Positions 44,544 to 53,690 of a stretch of DNA of 64,000 nt are shown here, in pieces. The notes under the pieces were generated by a model. That model was not told the DNA's origin and searched no databases. It worked only from the letters and a program-made list of their open reading frames with translations. The stretch is from Sphingomonas psychrotolerans (GTDB taxonomy: Bacteria; Pseudomonadota; Alphaproteobacteria; Sphingomonadales; Sphingomonadaceae): positions 4,818,991 through 4,882,990 of the forward strand of contig NZ_CP024923.1 of NCBI RefSeq assembly GCF_002796605.1, read 5' to 3'. Every line of letters begins with the position of its first letter. The stretch's first letter is position 1. The translations under genes were made by a program, and so were the position numbers.

Positions 44544-44989
44544 CGTGTCCCGGTGGAGCCGAAGCCGCCGGCGCCGCGCGCCGTCTCGTCGAGCGAGGCG
44601 ACTTCCGCCAGCGTCGCGCGCTGGACGGGGGCGGGGACGAGCTGCGCGATTCGGTCGCCGCGAGCGATCGGGAAGGATGCGTCGCCGAGATTGGCGAGGA
44701 TCACCTTGACCTCGCCGCGATAGTCGCTGTCGATCGTGCCGGGAGTGTTGAGGCAAGTGACGCCGTGCTTGAGCGCGAGGCCCGAGCGCGGGCGGACCTG
44801 GACTTCATAGCCCTCGGGAATCGCCATGGCGAAGCCGGTCGCAACGGCTCGACGCCCGCCGGGTGGCAGGATCAGGTCTTCCGCGGCGACCACGTCCATC
44901 CCTGCCGCGCCCGTCGTGGCGTAAACGGGGAGCGGGAGGCCCTCGCCATGCGGCAGGCGCTGGATCTGGATGGAAATCGGAGCGGACAT
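44540..44989 (-). CDS. dut: dUTP diphosphatase
   Basis: 149 aa trimeric dUTPase. Motifs: [12 protein letters not shown] (1), [22 protein letters not shown] (2 and 3, with catalytic Asp in DSDYRGEV), [13 protein letters not shown] (4) and [11 protein letters not shown] (5, C-terminal). It hydrolyses dUTP to dUMP. Coupled to the moeB-like gene and 17 bases downstream of coaBC. Confidence 0.97.
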   Translation of the reverse strand: MSAPISIQIQRLPHGEGLPLPVYATTGAAGMDVVAAEDLILPPGGRRAVATGFAMAIPEGYEVQVRPRSGLALKHGVTCLNTPGTIDSDYRGEVKVILANLGDASFPIARGDRIAQLVPAPVQRATLAEVASLDETARGAGGFGSTGTR

Positions 44990-45006
44990 ATCGGCCTTTC
45001 GAAAAA

Positions 45007-46227
45007 TTAGAGCGCGTCCGCAATGCGCGCGGCGAGCCGGCGGGCGACTTCGGCCTTGGGCAGGCGTTCCCAGTCTTCGACGCCGTCGGCGGTGACGAGG
45101 TGGACGGTGTTCGCCTCGCCGCCCATCACGTCGCCCGAGACGTCGTTCGCCACGATCCAGTCGGCGCCCTTGCGGAGGCGCTTGGCGGTGGCGTGCTCGA
45201 TGACGCGCTCGGTCTCGGCAGCGAAGCCGACCACCAGCTTGGGGCGCTGCGGGCTGCGGGCGAGCGTCGCGAGGATATCCGGGTTCTCGGAAAGCACCAG
45301 CGTGGGCGGGGTCTCGCCCTTTTTGAGCTTCTGCGGAGCCGCCGCGGCGTGCCAGTCGCCGACTGCGGCGACCATCACCGCGGCGTCGGCGGGGAGCGCG
45401 GCGGCGACCGCCTCGGCCATTTCCCGTGCGGTCTCGACATCGAGGCGGGTGACTCCGGTGGGGGTTGGAAGGGCGACCGGGCCGCTCACCAGCGTTACGC
45501 GCGCACCGAGCCTGGCGAGCGCCTCGGCGATGGCGAAGCCCTGGCGGCCCGAGGAACGATTGGCGATATAGCGCACCGGATCGATCGGCTCGTGGGTGGG
45601 GCCGGCGGTGACGAGGATGTGCTTGCCGTTCAAACGGTCCGCAGGCGTTGCAAGGAAGGAATGCCCTTCGACGAACTCGGGGCCAATTGGAGAAGAGGAG
45701 AGCGCCTGCTCGATCGCCGCCAAGATCGCCTCGGGCTCGGGCAGGCGGCCGGGGCCGTATTCACCGCAGGCCATCGCACCCTCGTCGGGCTCGAGCACCG
45801 TCACGCCGTCGGCGCGCAGCTGGGTCACGTTGCGGCGAGTGGCGGCGTGTTGCCACATGCGGACGTTCATCGCGGGCGCGGCGAGGACGGGCTTGTCGGT
45901 GGCGAGCAGCAAGGTGGTGGCGAGATCGTCGGCGAGGCCTGCGGCCATTTTGGCCAGCAGATCGGCGGTGGCGGGGGCGACCACCACGAGATCGGCCTCG
46001 CGGCTCAGCTGGATATGGCCCATCTCGGTCTCGTCCGTGAGGTCCCAGAGATTGGTATAGACTTGGTTCTCGGACAAGGCGGCGAGCGTCATCGGGGTGA
46101 CGAAATGGCTGCCGCCCTCGGTGAGCACGACCTTCACGGCGATCCCGGCCTTGCGGCACAGCCGGATCAGCTCGCAGGCCTTGTACGCGGCGATGCCGCC
46201 GCCGACGATCAACAGGATACGCTTCAT
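45007..46227 (-). CDS. coaBC: Bifunctional phosphopantothenoylcysteine decarboxylase/ligase
   Basis: 406 aa from ATG 46227. The CoaC half starts [27 protein letters not shown] and has PAMNVRMW and [15 protein letters not shown] (substrate-binding flap). The CoaB half holds [42 protein letters not shown] and ANDVSG. It runs two consecutive steps of coenzyme A synthesis. Start overlaps the stop of the membrane protein gene (4 bases). Confidence 0.96.
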   Translation of the reverse strand: MKRILLIVGGGIAAYKACELIRLCRKAGIAVKVVLTEGGSHFVTPMTLAALSENQVYTNLWDLTDETEMGHIQLSREADLVVVAPATADLLAKMAAGLADDLATTLLLATDKPVLAAPAMNVRMWQHAATRRNVTQLRADGVTVLEPDEGAMACGEYGPGRLPEPEAILAAIEQALSSSPIGPEFVEGHSFLATPADRLNGKHILVTAGPTHEPIDPVRYIANRSSGRQGFAIAEALARLGARVTLVSGPVALPTPTGVTRLDVETAREMAEAVAAALPADAAVMVAAVGDWHAAAAPQKLKKGETPPTLVLSENPDILATLARSPQRPKLVVGFAAETERVIEHATAKRLRKGADWIVANDVSGDVMGGEANTVHLVTADGVEDWERLPKAEVARRLAARIADAL

Positions 46228-47339
46228 CGCGCCACCCTTGTCACGGTGATGCGGCGCCTGTCGATAGTCGGACGCAACAGGTCCCTCAGCCCGTCGGGCA
46301 CGAAGACGAGGCCGGCGAGGAATATCGGCGCCACCAAAAGCGCCCAGTAAAAGGTGTCGACTCGCGCAAAAATGCCGATCAGCGCCGCATAGGCGGTGAG
46401 GATGACCAGCATCCGCAGGCCAAGCGGATCGTTCCAGGCGGCCCAGCCAAACAGGCAGAGCCCGACGACCAAAGCCGCCGCCGCCAGCGGCAGCAACTGA
46501 AGGGCAGTGGCGAGGCTGAGCGATTTGACGAAGAAACCGAAGCCGAGGAGTCCGCTCCAGCCGGGTGAGGCCGGATCGTGCGGGCCGGTGACGCCCGCGA
46601 CGGCATGGGCATGCGCGGCGAGCGCGACGGCGAAGAGCAGCAGGGCGGCGAGCCAGCCGGCCGTCTCGCGCCGCTCGCCCTCCAGCCACGCCATGGCGAG
46701 CATGACGAGCACGTATAGGGCGGCAGTCTCGCGGATCAGCATCGCGACCAGCGCGAACGCCACCGGCTCAAGCCAGCGGCCGGGGCGGCGCAGCCCGAGC
46801 GAGACAGCGATCAGCAGTCCGGCCCAGATCTCGTGGAAGGCGGCGAGATCGGCCTGGAGGAAGGCCAGCATCGAGCCGATCAGCAACACCAAAGCGGCGA
46901 TGCGCGGCAGCGCGCGCGGCAGCGCGTCGCCGAGGCGGAGGCCCCAGACCATCCCGACATAGCCGGCGAGCAGATAGAGCAGCGCCGCGGGGCCCCAATC
47001 GGGCAACGCCGCCTGCACCACCGCGAGCGAAGGCATTCGCACTGTCAGGAAGGGGCGCAGCGGATAGCCGCCGGCGCGCAGCGCGTCGGTCGCGACGGTG
47101 TAATAGTCGCCGCCGCCTCGCACCCCGGCGACGATCTTCTCATAGACCATCAGGTCGGTCTGGTCGGACTGGCTGGTCGCCGGGCTGGTGGAGACCGCGG
47201 CGGGATCGGGCACGGTGAGCGCTGTCAGGCAGGCGAGCAGCAGCAGAACGAGCGCCCCGATCGCGAGGCGCGCGCGCGATTTGCGCAAGCCGGCGAAACG
47301 ACTGGGGGCGGCGAGCCAGAAAGTGGCGAAACGAGCCAT
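46224..47339 (-). CDS. Polytopic membrane protein of unknown function
   Basis: 371 aa with about nine hydrophobic helices. After TM1 (about 25-43), the periplasmic loop carries DLMVYEKIVAGVRGGGDYYTVATDALRAGGYPLRPFLTVRMPSL, a pattern seen in GT-C-like mannosyltransferases and DUF2029-type proteins, where an early loop Asp/Glu is catalytic. The link is weak, so the call stays generic. Coupled to coaBC. Confidence 0.75.
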   Translation of the reverse strand: MARFATFWLAAPSRFAGLRKSRARLAIGALVLLLLACLTALTVPDPAAVSTSPATSQSDQTDLMVYEKIVAGVRGGGDYYTVATDALRAGGYPLRPFLTVRMPSLAVVQAALPDWGPAALLYLLAGYVGMVWGLRLGDALPRALPRIAALVLLIGSMLAFLQADLAAFHEIWAGLLIAVSLGLRRPGRWLEPVAFALVAMLIRETAALYVLVMLAMAWLEGERRETAGWLAALLLFAVALAAHAHAVAGVTGPHDPASPGWSGLLGFGFFVKSLSLATALQLLPLAAAALVVGLCLFGWAAWNDPLGLRMLVILTAYAALIGIFARVDTFYWALLVAPIFLAGLVFVPDGLRDLLRPTIDRRRITVTRVAR

Positions 47340-47764
47340 GCAGGCGCGGGACTACACGGACGGCGGAGCCAGTGTCGAGAGGGAGGTGTGGCGGAAGCTG
47401 GCGCCGGCCCCCGGAAAACGCAGATCGGCAAGCGAAGATGAGCCCGATCAACGCCATGTCGGACAAACTTCAAAAGAGCGCAGAGCATGTCATAACGTCC
47501 GGGCATTATCTCAAGTTAAATTGGAATTAATGGCCTGATGCTGGATGCAGCGGGGCTGCTTGCCAAGACAGGAATAGCGGAGCAGAACTTGTCACCGGGC
47601 GTCGGATCGAGTCGTGGTGGTCGCCGCTGACGTTCTCCAGACGGTCGTACCGGCCGCCATCTTGCTCGATAGTAATGCGTATTGTTGGCTCGTCGTGAGC
47701 ACATCTGCTTTTGTGCGCGTCTCAAGGCATGCGCAGAAGCGCTTAATCTACCGGGGAAATCACT
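47340..47764. other. Divergent non-coding region of about 425 bases
   Basis: Between the membrane protein gene (leftward) and the beta-helix gene (rightward). It has an AT-richer part at 47495-47540 (TCAAGTTAAATTGGAATTAATGG) that may contain a promoter. No gene supported. Confidence 0.4.
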
Positions 47765-48772
47765 ATGGCTTCATCCTTAAAACGACCTCTTGTCGCGGCG
47801 TGCCTGATCGCGGCGGGTACTCTAGCCTACGCCGCGCCGGCGGCTGCGCAGGCGACGAGGACCTGGGTTTCGGGCGTTGGCGACGACGCCAATCCATGCA
47901 GCCGTACGGCGCCGTGCAAAACCTTTGCAGGCGCAATTTCGAAGACCGCCGCTGGCGGCGAAATCAACTGCATCGACCAAGGTGCGTACGGCGCGGTGAC
48001 CATCACCAAGTCGATCGCGTTGCAATGCGTGGGCGTTACCGCTGGCGTGCTCCATTCATCGACCAACGGCATCGTCATCAACGCGGCGGCGACCGACAAT
48101 ATCTTTATCCGCGGGCTCGATATCAACGGCGCGCCGCCCACTTCGCCGGGACTGAACGGCATTCGCTTCCTTGCCGGCGCCTCCTTGACGGTGGAGAACA
48201 CGGTCATCCGCGGGTCGACCGGTGCCGCGCCGAACGGCTTCGGTATCTTGTTCGCGCCGAGCGGCAACGCGAAGCTGGTGGTGAGCAACTCCACGATCTC
48301 CAACAACGGCGCGGCCTCGTCAGGCGGAGGAATACTCGTTCAGCCGACTGGTTCGGGCTCGGCGCGGGTGGAAGTCATCAGCAGCCGGATCATCAACAAC
48401 CTCAATCAAGGCATTCGCGTCGACACATCGGGCAATAGCGGCGCGGGCAATCAGGTGGCGGTCACCAATAGCGACATCAGCGGAAATGTGTTGGGCGTGG
48501 TGGTCGTCACGCCGGCGTCAACCACATTCGGAATCGTCACGCTGTTGAATTCGACCGTCGCATACAACACCACCAACGGCATCGTTTCCAACGGGGGCGC
48601 CGCGCATGTCCGGCTAAGCGGCACCACCGTTACGGGAAATGGTGCGGGTGGCGTGGCGCAAGGCGGACTGTTCGCCGCCGGCGGCGGCACCATCGACACT
48701 TATGGCGACAATATCATCTTCGGGAATCTTCCCGAGGGGGCATTCACTTCTCCCCCGGTTCCCAAAACCTGA
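47765..48772 (+). CDS. Secreted right-handed parallel beta-helix protein
   Basis: 335 aa. Signal peptide ends around residue 29 (AAGTLAYAAPAAAQA). The mature start TRTWVSGVGDDANPCSRTAPCKTFAGAI, with two Cys, is common in secreted pectin-lyase-fold proteins of proteobacteria. Beta-helix rungs with Asn-rich turns follow (SNSTISNNGAASSGGGI, TNSDISGNVLGVVV, LLNSTVAYNTTNGIVSN). No catalytic motif is apparent. GGGGAAA precedes the ATG. A strong terminator follows, so it is monocistronic. Confidence 0.87.
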   Translation: MASSLKRPLVAACLIAAGTLAYAAPAAAQATRTWVSGVGDDANPCSRTAPCKTFAGAISKTAAGGEINCIDQGAYGAVTITKSIALQCVGVTAGVLHSSTNGIVINAAATDNIFIRGLDINGAPPTSPGLNGIRFLAGASLTVENTVIRGSTGAAPNGFGILFAPSGNAKLVVSNSTISNNGAASSGGGILVQPTGSGSARVEVISSRIINNLNQGIRVDTSGNSGAGNQVAVTNSDISGNVLGVVVVTPASTTFGIVTLLNSTVAYNTTNGIVSNGGAAHVRLSGTTVTGNGAGGVAQGGLFAAGGGTIDTYGDNIIFGNLPEGAFTSPPVPKT

Positions 48773-48781
48773 AGAATCAAA

Positions 48782-48815
48782 GACGAACTGCGCGGCCCCC
48801 GCCGCGCAGTTCGTC
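48782..48815. terminator. Long GC-rich hairpin after the beta-helix gene
   Basis: 15-bp perfect arms (GACGAACTGCGCGGC / GCCGCGCAGTTCGTC) with a CCCC loop, 9 bases past the stop. It lacks a clear T-run, yet its length and position make it the probable terminator for the gene at 47765. Confidence 0.75.
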
Positions 48816-49219
48816 TACCGCTCCGCCACGGCGGAATTGCAGTTCCATGCGGTCCACGTCGCGGGCGGCAGGACGCAAAGCGTGCGTTGTCGTGAACCGA
48901 GAGGGGTGTTTGTCAGGGCGTGCATCGGATTGGCTGCTCGCGGGCTCGCCTTGCCGGCTCCGCCATGCGCGCCACGCCCGGAAAGGTTTGATGGAACGCG
49001 CCTAGATCAGAACGTCGCGATGTGTGTCGCTCGCAGAGCTGCGAGTGTCAGATCAGGCACTCAGATCGACTGCTGCAAGACGATCGAAGAGTGCCCGTTC
49101 TGGCGTCAGAGATGAGTCGAGCCAAGCCAGGGCCACTTGAAAAAATGGCTCCCAGCTGTCCCGCAAAGTCGCAACCTACTTCGCAGGTTTACCCGGCAAC
49201 CGACTGGGATATGGTAACT
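48816..49219. other. Non-coding stretch between beta-helix gene and lasso cluster
   Basis: About 400 bases. Open frames exist on the plus strand, but none shows recognisable protein features. No second lasso precursor was seen on the minus strand by search for the AGSAE and WxxP patterns. Confidence 0.4.
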
Positions 49220-49351
49220 TCAGGAGAAAAATGCATCGCCACCGGTGCCGGAGGCAGCTTCGGCACTGCCTGCTTTAATACGGCGCACTTGCGGACGTAT
49301 CCATGCGGCGCGTTGCTCGTGCTTGACGGTCTTGGTCTGTCCCTGGCTCAT
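49220..49351 (-). CDS. Lasso peptide precursor (A)
   Basis: 43 aa. The start at 49351 has AAGGGG about 6 bases upstream. The leader begins MSQGQTKTVKHEQRAAW and holds W-I-R-P-Q-V (the YxxPxL-type site bound by B1) and ends R-I-K-A-G-S-A-E. The probable core is AASGTGGDAFFS: Ala1 could form a macrolactam with Asp8 (8-residue ring), leaving a four-residue tail that ends in Ser. The -2 position is Ala instead of the usual Thr. From memory, the paeninodin core starts A-G-P-G-T-S-T-P-D-A-F, which is similar. It lies 96 bases downstream of the cyclase gene on the same strand. The cleavage point is inferred. Confidence 0.8.
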   Translation of the reverse strand: MSQGQTKTVKHEQRAAWIRPQVRRIKAGSAEAASGTGGDAFFS

Positions 49352-49447
49352 AACATCCCCTTGTTACGTCATGGAGGTATCCTCCACGCGTTATCATCCT
49401 TCCTGGTTGCAGGGAAGACATTATTAATAAATGGCGAAGGGCCTTAT

Positions 49448-51388
49448 TCATACATTGCTGCGCGATGACTTGCGCAGAAAATGTCCGCTGACCATTCCTC
49501 GGAGCAGCGCGTGTCGGTATCGAGCCTCGATTCCGGGCGTCGTCCAACCGCCCACGGGCCAGTCTTCGGCGAGTCTACGCATCCGCTCCATATCGAGCGC
49601 CGCCGTGGCAGCACCAACTTGGGCCAGCCTGTCGATCTCGCCGCAGACATGGTCGCGCTGCGACGCGAAGCTCTCGAACCAATCAGCGGCCTGATGTCCT
49701 TTGCGCCGCTCATCGAGCACGCTGGGGGGAAGCAGGTCGGCGAACGCGGTCCTGGCCAGTCCCCGCAGTCGCCCTTGATCGAGAATGGCTGCGAGCGGGA
49801 TCGACATGCAATATTCCGCCAGACGACGGTCGGCGGTCGGGTCGCGCAAATCCACGCCCCAGCCGGCGAGCACCCCCTTCTGGTTGTTGCCGAAGTCGAC
49901 GCGACTCAACATCCACCGCTGGAGATCCGTGGCGTCGCTTCGCGGGCGATAGGAGGGGTCGAAGTCGCTATGGTCGCCGCTCTCATCGGCCTGCAGGGCG
50001 GCCTCGAGCCGGCCCGGTTTCAGCATGCTGTAAGTCGACAAAGCGGGTCGGTAGCCAGACCTGATTTCGTGTAACAGAACCCATAGCGACTGCGGAATCC
50101 AGGGACCCAGGGCCTGCAGCAGCGCGCCTCTCCAGCGCAGGTCGCGGTTGCGCACGAGCGCGCCGGCCACGCGCAGCAACTCGGGGAGCCTTCCCCGGCG
50201 AACCAGTTCCGGCAGATAGGACAAACCGCTGAAGCTTATCGTGGCGTTTCCTGACTGTGCCGTGAGCATCACGCGGATCCCGCGGTCTCGCGCCTCCGCA
50301 TTGATCTGGTTCCAGCGTTGCTGGACATCGGCATTCGCCAACGGGCGTTCGAACAGGAAATAGTCGCGATCGAGGTCGGTGAGCGCTGACGCACCGCTCG
50401 AATGCACCCGCACATGCTCGATATTCGGATATTTCGCCGCGGTGGCTGCAGCCAGATCGCCTTCGTCATTGATCCGGAAGGGGCCGGCCGCGCCGGTGAA
50501 CCCCGGACGCGGAACCGCCGTGAACGCCACGACCCTGCCGTTGGCGGACATAAGCCGCGCCGCGGTGGCACACACGGACCCGCTGTCGAAACCAGCGCTC
50601 AGGTGGGAGCCGACCCGCGCGCCGGCACCGCGGAGCCGGGCCGCGACCGCTGCGTCGAGATGCGCGCGCAGCCCTTCGGCATAATCCGTCCCCCGGACGG
50701 GCATCGGCGTACGGGTTGGGGGGTGCCAGTGCCAAATCCGCGTAATGCCCGCGCGCCCGATGACTGCACATTGCCCGGCTTCGACCCGGCTGACCTTTGC
50801 GAAAAAGCTGCGCGGGCCCCTTTCCGCCATCAACGCGAGGAACTCGGCAGCGCGAATTTCATCGGGCGCGTACGGAATTTCGGGCAACGCATGCAGCCCC
50901 TTCGGCATCGAGGCAAAGGCGAGGAAGCTGGCGTTGCGATGGTAATGTAATGGGCGGGCGCCGACATGGTCGCGCGCGAGCACCAGTCGGTGTTCCGCCT
51001 CGTCCCACAAAGCGAAGGCATAGTCGCCATAGAGCCGGGCGAAGCTGTCCATTTCCCAGCGTTCCCACGCGCGCATCACGATCGCGGCGTCAGGCAGCGT
51101 ACGCGCTTCGTCGACATCGATACACAGCGCCGCGCCAAGCTCATCGCGATTGTCGAGGCGGACATCGGCTACGAGCCGAAAGCGGCCCCCGCCGCCGATA
51201 ATCGGCCCACGATCATGCACGTCCTCCGGCAGGATTTCGTAGATCGCGCGTCCGATGGCGACGTCGCCGCCATCCCAGGCGGCATCGCCATGCGGGCCAT
51301 AGATGCGCTGGGCCGCGAGCATGCGCCGCGCCGCGGCGCCGGCGCTGGGCTCGCCGGTGAAATTCCAGACGCCCGCCAATGCGGTCAT
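49448..51388 (-). CDS. Lasso peptide cyclase C (asparagine synthetase-like)
   Basis: 646 aa from ATG 51388 (MTALAGVWNFTGEPSAG). The N-terminal part resembles the glutaminase domain of asparagine synthetase B but lacks the Cys2 nucleophile (Thr2 instead), usual for lasso cyclases. The synthetase domain has the PP-loop HLSAGFDSGSVCATAARL (SxGxDS) around residues 235-250. Later, RRVLAG-like KGVLAGWGVDLRDPTADRRLAEYCMSIP, near residue 520, matches the family C-terminus. It adenylates the Asp side chain of the core and closes the ring. The frame is open upstream to 51937 without family similarity. Confidence 0.9.
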   Translation of the reverse strand: MTALAGVWNFTGEPSAGAAARRMLAAQRIYGPHGDAAWDGGDVAIGRAIYEILPEDVHDRGPIIGGGGRFRLVADVRLDNRDELGAALCIDVDEARTLPDAAIVMRAWERWEMDSFARLYGDYAFALWDEAEHRLVLARDHVGARPLHYHRNASFLAFASMPKGLHALPEIPYAPDEIRAAEFLALMAERGPRSFFAKVSRVEAGQCAVIGRAGITRIWHWHPPTRTPMPVRGTDYAEGLRAHLDAAVAARLRGAGARVGSHLSAGFDSGSVCATAARLMSANGRVVAFTAVPRPGFTGAAGPFRINDEGDLAAATAAKYPNIEHVRVHSSGASALTDLDRDYFLFERPLANADVQQRWNQINAEARDRGIRVMLTAQSGNATISFSGLSYLPELVRRGRLPELLRVAGALVRNRDLRWRGALLQALGPWIPQSLWVLLHEIRSGYRPALSTYSMLKPGRLEAALQADESGDHSDFDPSYRPRSDATDLQRWMLSRVDFGNNQKGVLAGWGVDLRDPTADRRLAEYCMSIPLAAILDQGRLRGLARTAFADLLPPSVLDERRKGHQAADWFESFASQRDHVCGEIDRLAQVGAATAALDMERMRRLAEDWPVGGWTTPGIEARYRHALLRGMVSGHFLRKSSRSNV

Positions 51389-51520
51389 GCCTTCCGCTCC
51401 CTGGGCTGGCAAAAGTTGCGCGATCGCTCCACCATCGCACCGCCGCGGATGCCGTACAACCGGCGCCGTCCCCCGCGCGCAGGGACGAGACGGGAATGAT
51501 CCCGAGCAAGCGAGGCCAAA

Positions 51521-52429
51521 GTGCACGAATACAGACTCTTCGGCCTCGCGCTGCGCTCCGAGATTCCGCTGCCCGAACTCGAACCGCGCGCGCATGGCGA
51601 ACGAGACGCGGTCACGATCCGGCTGGGAGTGGTGCCCGAGGCCCCGCACGATGTGGGCGCGCCGCCGTTGAGCGTGACGCCGCTCGGGGCGACGTTGATC
51701 GTGCCGGAGGTCGCGCGCTTCCGTATCCAGGGGGGAAACAGCATCCTGGTCGATCGCTGTGGCGATGCCTCGGACCGAAACGTGCGACTTTTCCTGCTCG
51801 GATCGGCGATGGGCGTGTTGCTGCATCAGCTCGGAATCTTGCCGCTCCACGCCAACGCGATCGCCATCGACGGAGCGGCGGTCGCGTTTCTGGGCCATTC
51901 GGGTGCCGGCAAGTCGACGCTGGCGGCGGCATTCCACGATCGTGGCAACGCGATCCTGTCCGACGATGTCTGCGCCTTGGTGCGCCGAGACGAGACATTC
52001 GTGGTCGAGCCCGGCATCCCCCGGCTCCGATTGTGGCGCGACGCGGTGGAACGCTCCGGACGCGACCCCGAGACGTATGAACGGGCCTTTGACGCGATCG
52101 ATAAATATACTGTCCGAACCGAACCCGACGCACGCTGCACCGCGATGCCGTTGCGCGTGATCTACCTGCTCGCGCGCGACGAGGTCGCGGGGCCGAAGGT
52201 CCGTCCGCTAACCGGCCTCGACGGGATGCGTGCGCTGATGGAGAACACCTATCGCGGCGACTTTATCGGCACCGTCGGTGAGGCTCCTGCGCATTTCCAG
52301 ACGTGTCTTGCGCTGAGCCGCGAGGTGCCCGTCTTCGAACTCGTCCGGCCTTGGGATTCCCGCAGTATCGATGCTACGATTGCGTATGTCGAGGCGCATC
52401 TTCGCGCGCTCCCGGGCGTCGCGCTCTAG
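51521..52429 (+). CDS. HprK-like kinase of the lasso cluster (K)
   Basis: 302 aa from GTG 51521. After an N-terminal beta-rich part, GAAVAFLGHSGAGKSTLAAAFHDRGNAILSDDVCALV provides Walker A (GHSGAGKST) and the following DD of HPr kinase/PEPCK-like P-loops. Lasso-cluster members of this group are reported to phosphorylate the C-terminal Ser of the precursor; the precursor here ends in Ser. It is divergent from C and convergent with B1. Its stop TAG lies in the CTAG that borders the IS remnant, and before the insertion it shared that CTAG with the B1 stop. Confidence 0.87.
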   Translation: MHEYRLFGLALRSEIPLPELEPRAHGERDAVTIRLGVVPEAPHDVGAPPLSVTPLGATLIVPEVARFRIQGGNSILVDRCGDASDRNVRLFLLGSAMGVLLHQLGILPLHANAIAIDGAAVAFLGHSGAGKSTLAAAFHDRGNAILSDDVCALVRRDETFVVEPGIPRLRLWRDAVERSGRDPETYERAFDAIDKYTVRTEPDARCTAMPLRVIYLLARDEVAGPKVRPLTGLDGMRALMENTYRGDFIGTVGEAPAHFQTCLALSREVPVFELVRPWDSRSIDATIAYVEAHLRALPGVAL

Positions 52430-52812
52430 GTTGAGAGCTTCACAACTACCTGATTCAATTGTGGTAATGTGATGCTGCTTGGGTTTGGGCAGGAGGGCGG
52501 CATGTCGCGTCATCTGTTTTGGTTGTCGGATAAGGCGTGGGCGGAGATAGAGCCGCATCTTCCTCATGGCCGGCCGGGAAAGCCGCGCGTGGATGATCGC
52601 AGGGTGATCTCGGGGTATCCCCTCCACCGCATCGCGCCGAAAGCCATACCTCAACAAACGCATCTATCGACGCAGGAACGTCATTGAGCGCCCTGTTCTG
52701 CCACCTCAAGAATTGGCGACGCATCGCCACCCGATATGATCGCGCCGCAAATTACCTCGCTGCCATCGCTCTCGTCGCCGCCGTTACCGAGTGGGTCAAA
52801 TGAGTCCCCAAC
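52430..52812 (+). mobile_element. Internally deleted IS5-family element (MITE-like)
   Basis: 383 bp, flanked by CTAG on both sides (52426-52429 and 52813-52816). Ends match as imperfect inverted repeats: GTTGAGAGCT left, and GTTGGGGACT when the right end is read inward. It starts the transposase (MSRHLFWLSDKAWAEIEPHLP, then GRPGKPRVDDRRVISG), then jumps to its C-terminal part (IYRR-type segment, ELATHR in a shifted frame; KNWRRIATRYD in another). The middle is missing, so it is not autonomous. The junction reads GGTATC, a word found at both deletion borders in the copy at 29632-30358. Confidence 0.88.
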
Positions 52813-53100
52813 CTAGACCTGGGACAGCCTCACCAGTCCGTCCCGGGTCAGATCCGTCAGTAGGACGCGCACGTCTCGCTCGCAGGTGACGGCATCGACT
52901 TGATACTGGCTCGCCAGCGCGGCGCACAGGTCCGACAGCCGAACCGGCTCCTCGCTGAGCTGCCAGATGCGATAGGCGGTGGCGTTGAAACCATAGCAGG
53001 CGCCGCTTTCGACGTGCAGGGCGACCATCTCGCCATCGACTTCCGCCTCCATCAGGCTACTGCCGCGGCTGATCAGTGGATCGTTCGGATCTTCGCGCAT
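52813..53100 (-). CDS. Lasso leader-binding protein B1 (PqqD-like)
   Basis: 95 aa from ATG 53100, with GAGAGGAG 7 bases upstream. SSLMEAEVDGEMVALHVESGACYGFNATAYRIWQLSEEPVRLSDLCAAL, then VLLTDLTRDGLVRLSQV is a PqqD-family (RRE) fold. It binds the WxxP-containing leader and delivers the precursor to the protease. It is separated from B2 (opposite strand, 140 bases away), an unusual arrangement, since B1 and B2 normally are adjacent in one operon. Its stop TAG falls in the right CTAG beside the IS remnant. Confidence 0.9.
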   Translation of the reverse strand: MREDPNDPLISRGSSLMEAEVDGEMVALHVESGACYGFNATAYRIWQLSEEPVRLSDLCAALASQYQVDAVTCERDVRVLLTDLTRDGLVRLSQV

Positions 53101-53240
53101 ATGCGACTCCTCTCCGGCGAAGCTTTCATGATCCGCGTCGCGAGACAAGCGGTCGTCGCTGGTTGTTGCCAATCCCCGGGCGACCGCCATAGTTGACGGC
53201 AGACAAGGCACCACCTGCCGGGTGGACCGGAGGATCGCGT

Positions 53241-53690
53241 GTGAAGCAAGGACTTGCCAACGCCCGCGCCCTGACCTGGCGTCAGTGGCGGCTGCTGGCC
53301 GAGGCCAGCCTGCTGCTCGCGGCGGCCGCCGCGGCGATCGCCTTTCTGCCCTTCGCGCGCATTGGCCGCCTCGCGGGCGGGAGAGCGCGTCGGACAGTGG
53401 CGCGTACGCCCGAAGTCGGCGAGCTGCGTGAGCTGCGATGGGCGATCGAGGCCATGGCGAGGCGCGTGCCTTTCCGGAGCAAGTGCTTCGAGTGCGGGCT
53501 GACCGCGCAATGGATGCTGCGCCGGCGGGGCTTCGCGCCGACCTTGTTTTACGGCGCCGCGATGCGGGAGGGCGGCGGGCTCGAGGCGCATGTCTGGGTG
53601 CGCGCGGGCGGCCGCGACGTCATTGGCTGCGAGAATGCTGCGGACTTTGCGGCGGTTGCGCGCTTTCCTCCCGAACCGGCGAACCGCTGA
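53241..53690 (+). CDS. Lasso leader peptidase B2 (transglutaminase-like)
   Basis: 149 aa from GTG 53241; GGAGG lies 8 bases upstream. A hydrophobic stretch (residues 18-40) is followed by FRSKCFECGLTAQWMLRRRGFAPTLFYG and GGLEAHVWVRAGGRDVIG, giving the Cys-His-Asp triad of lasso B2 proteases (PF13471 type). It cuts the leader before cyclisation. Its 3' end overlaps the convergent ABC transporter gene by 71 bases. A TTG at 53193 is in frame but without a ribosome site. Confidence 0.88.
   Translation: MKQGLANARALTWRQWRLLAEASLLLAAAAAAIAFLPFARIGRLAGGRARRTVARTPEVGELRELRWAIEAMARRVPFRSKCFECGLTAQWMLRRRGFAPTLFYGAAMREGGGLEAHVWVRAGGRDVIGCENAADFAAVARFPPEPANR

Noticed and set aside
48782..48815. Hairpin considered as part of a tRNA
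   Set aside because: It is a single 15-bp stem without cloverleaf arms or a CCA-type acceptor end.
49022..49547. Longer open frames on both strands across the lasso precursor
   Set aside because: They have no recognisable protein features or good ribosome sites, and conflict with the well-supported 43-codon precursor.
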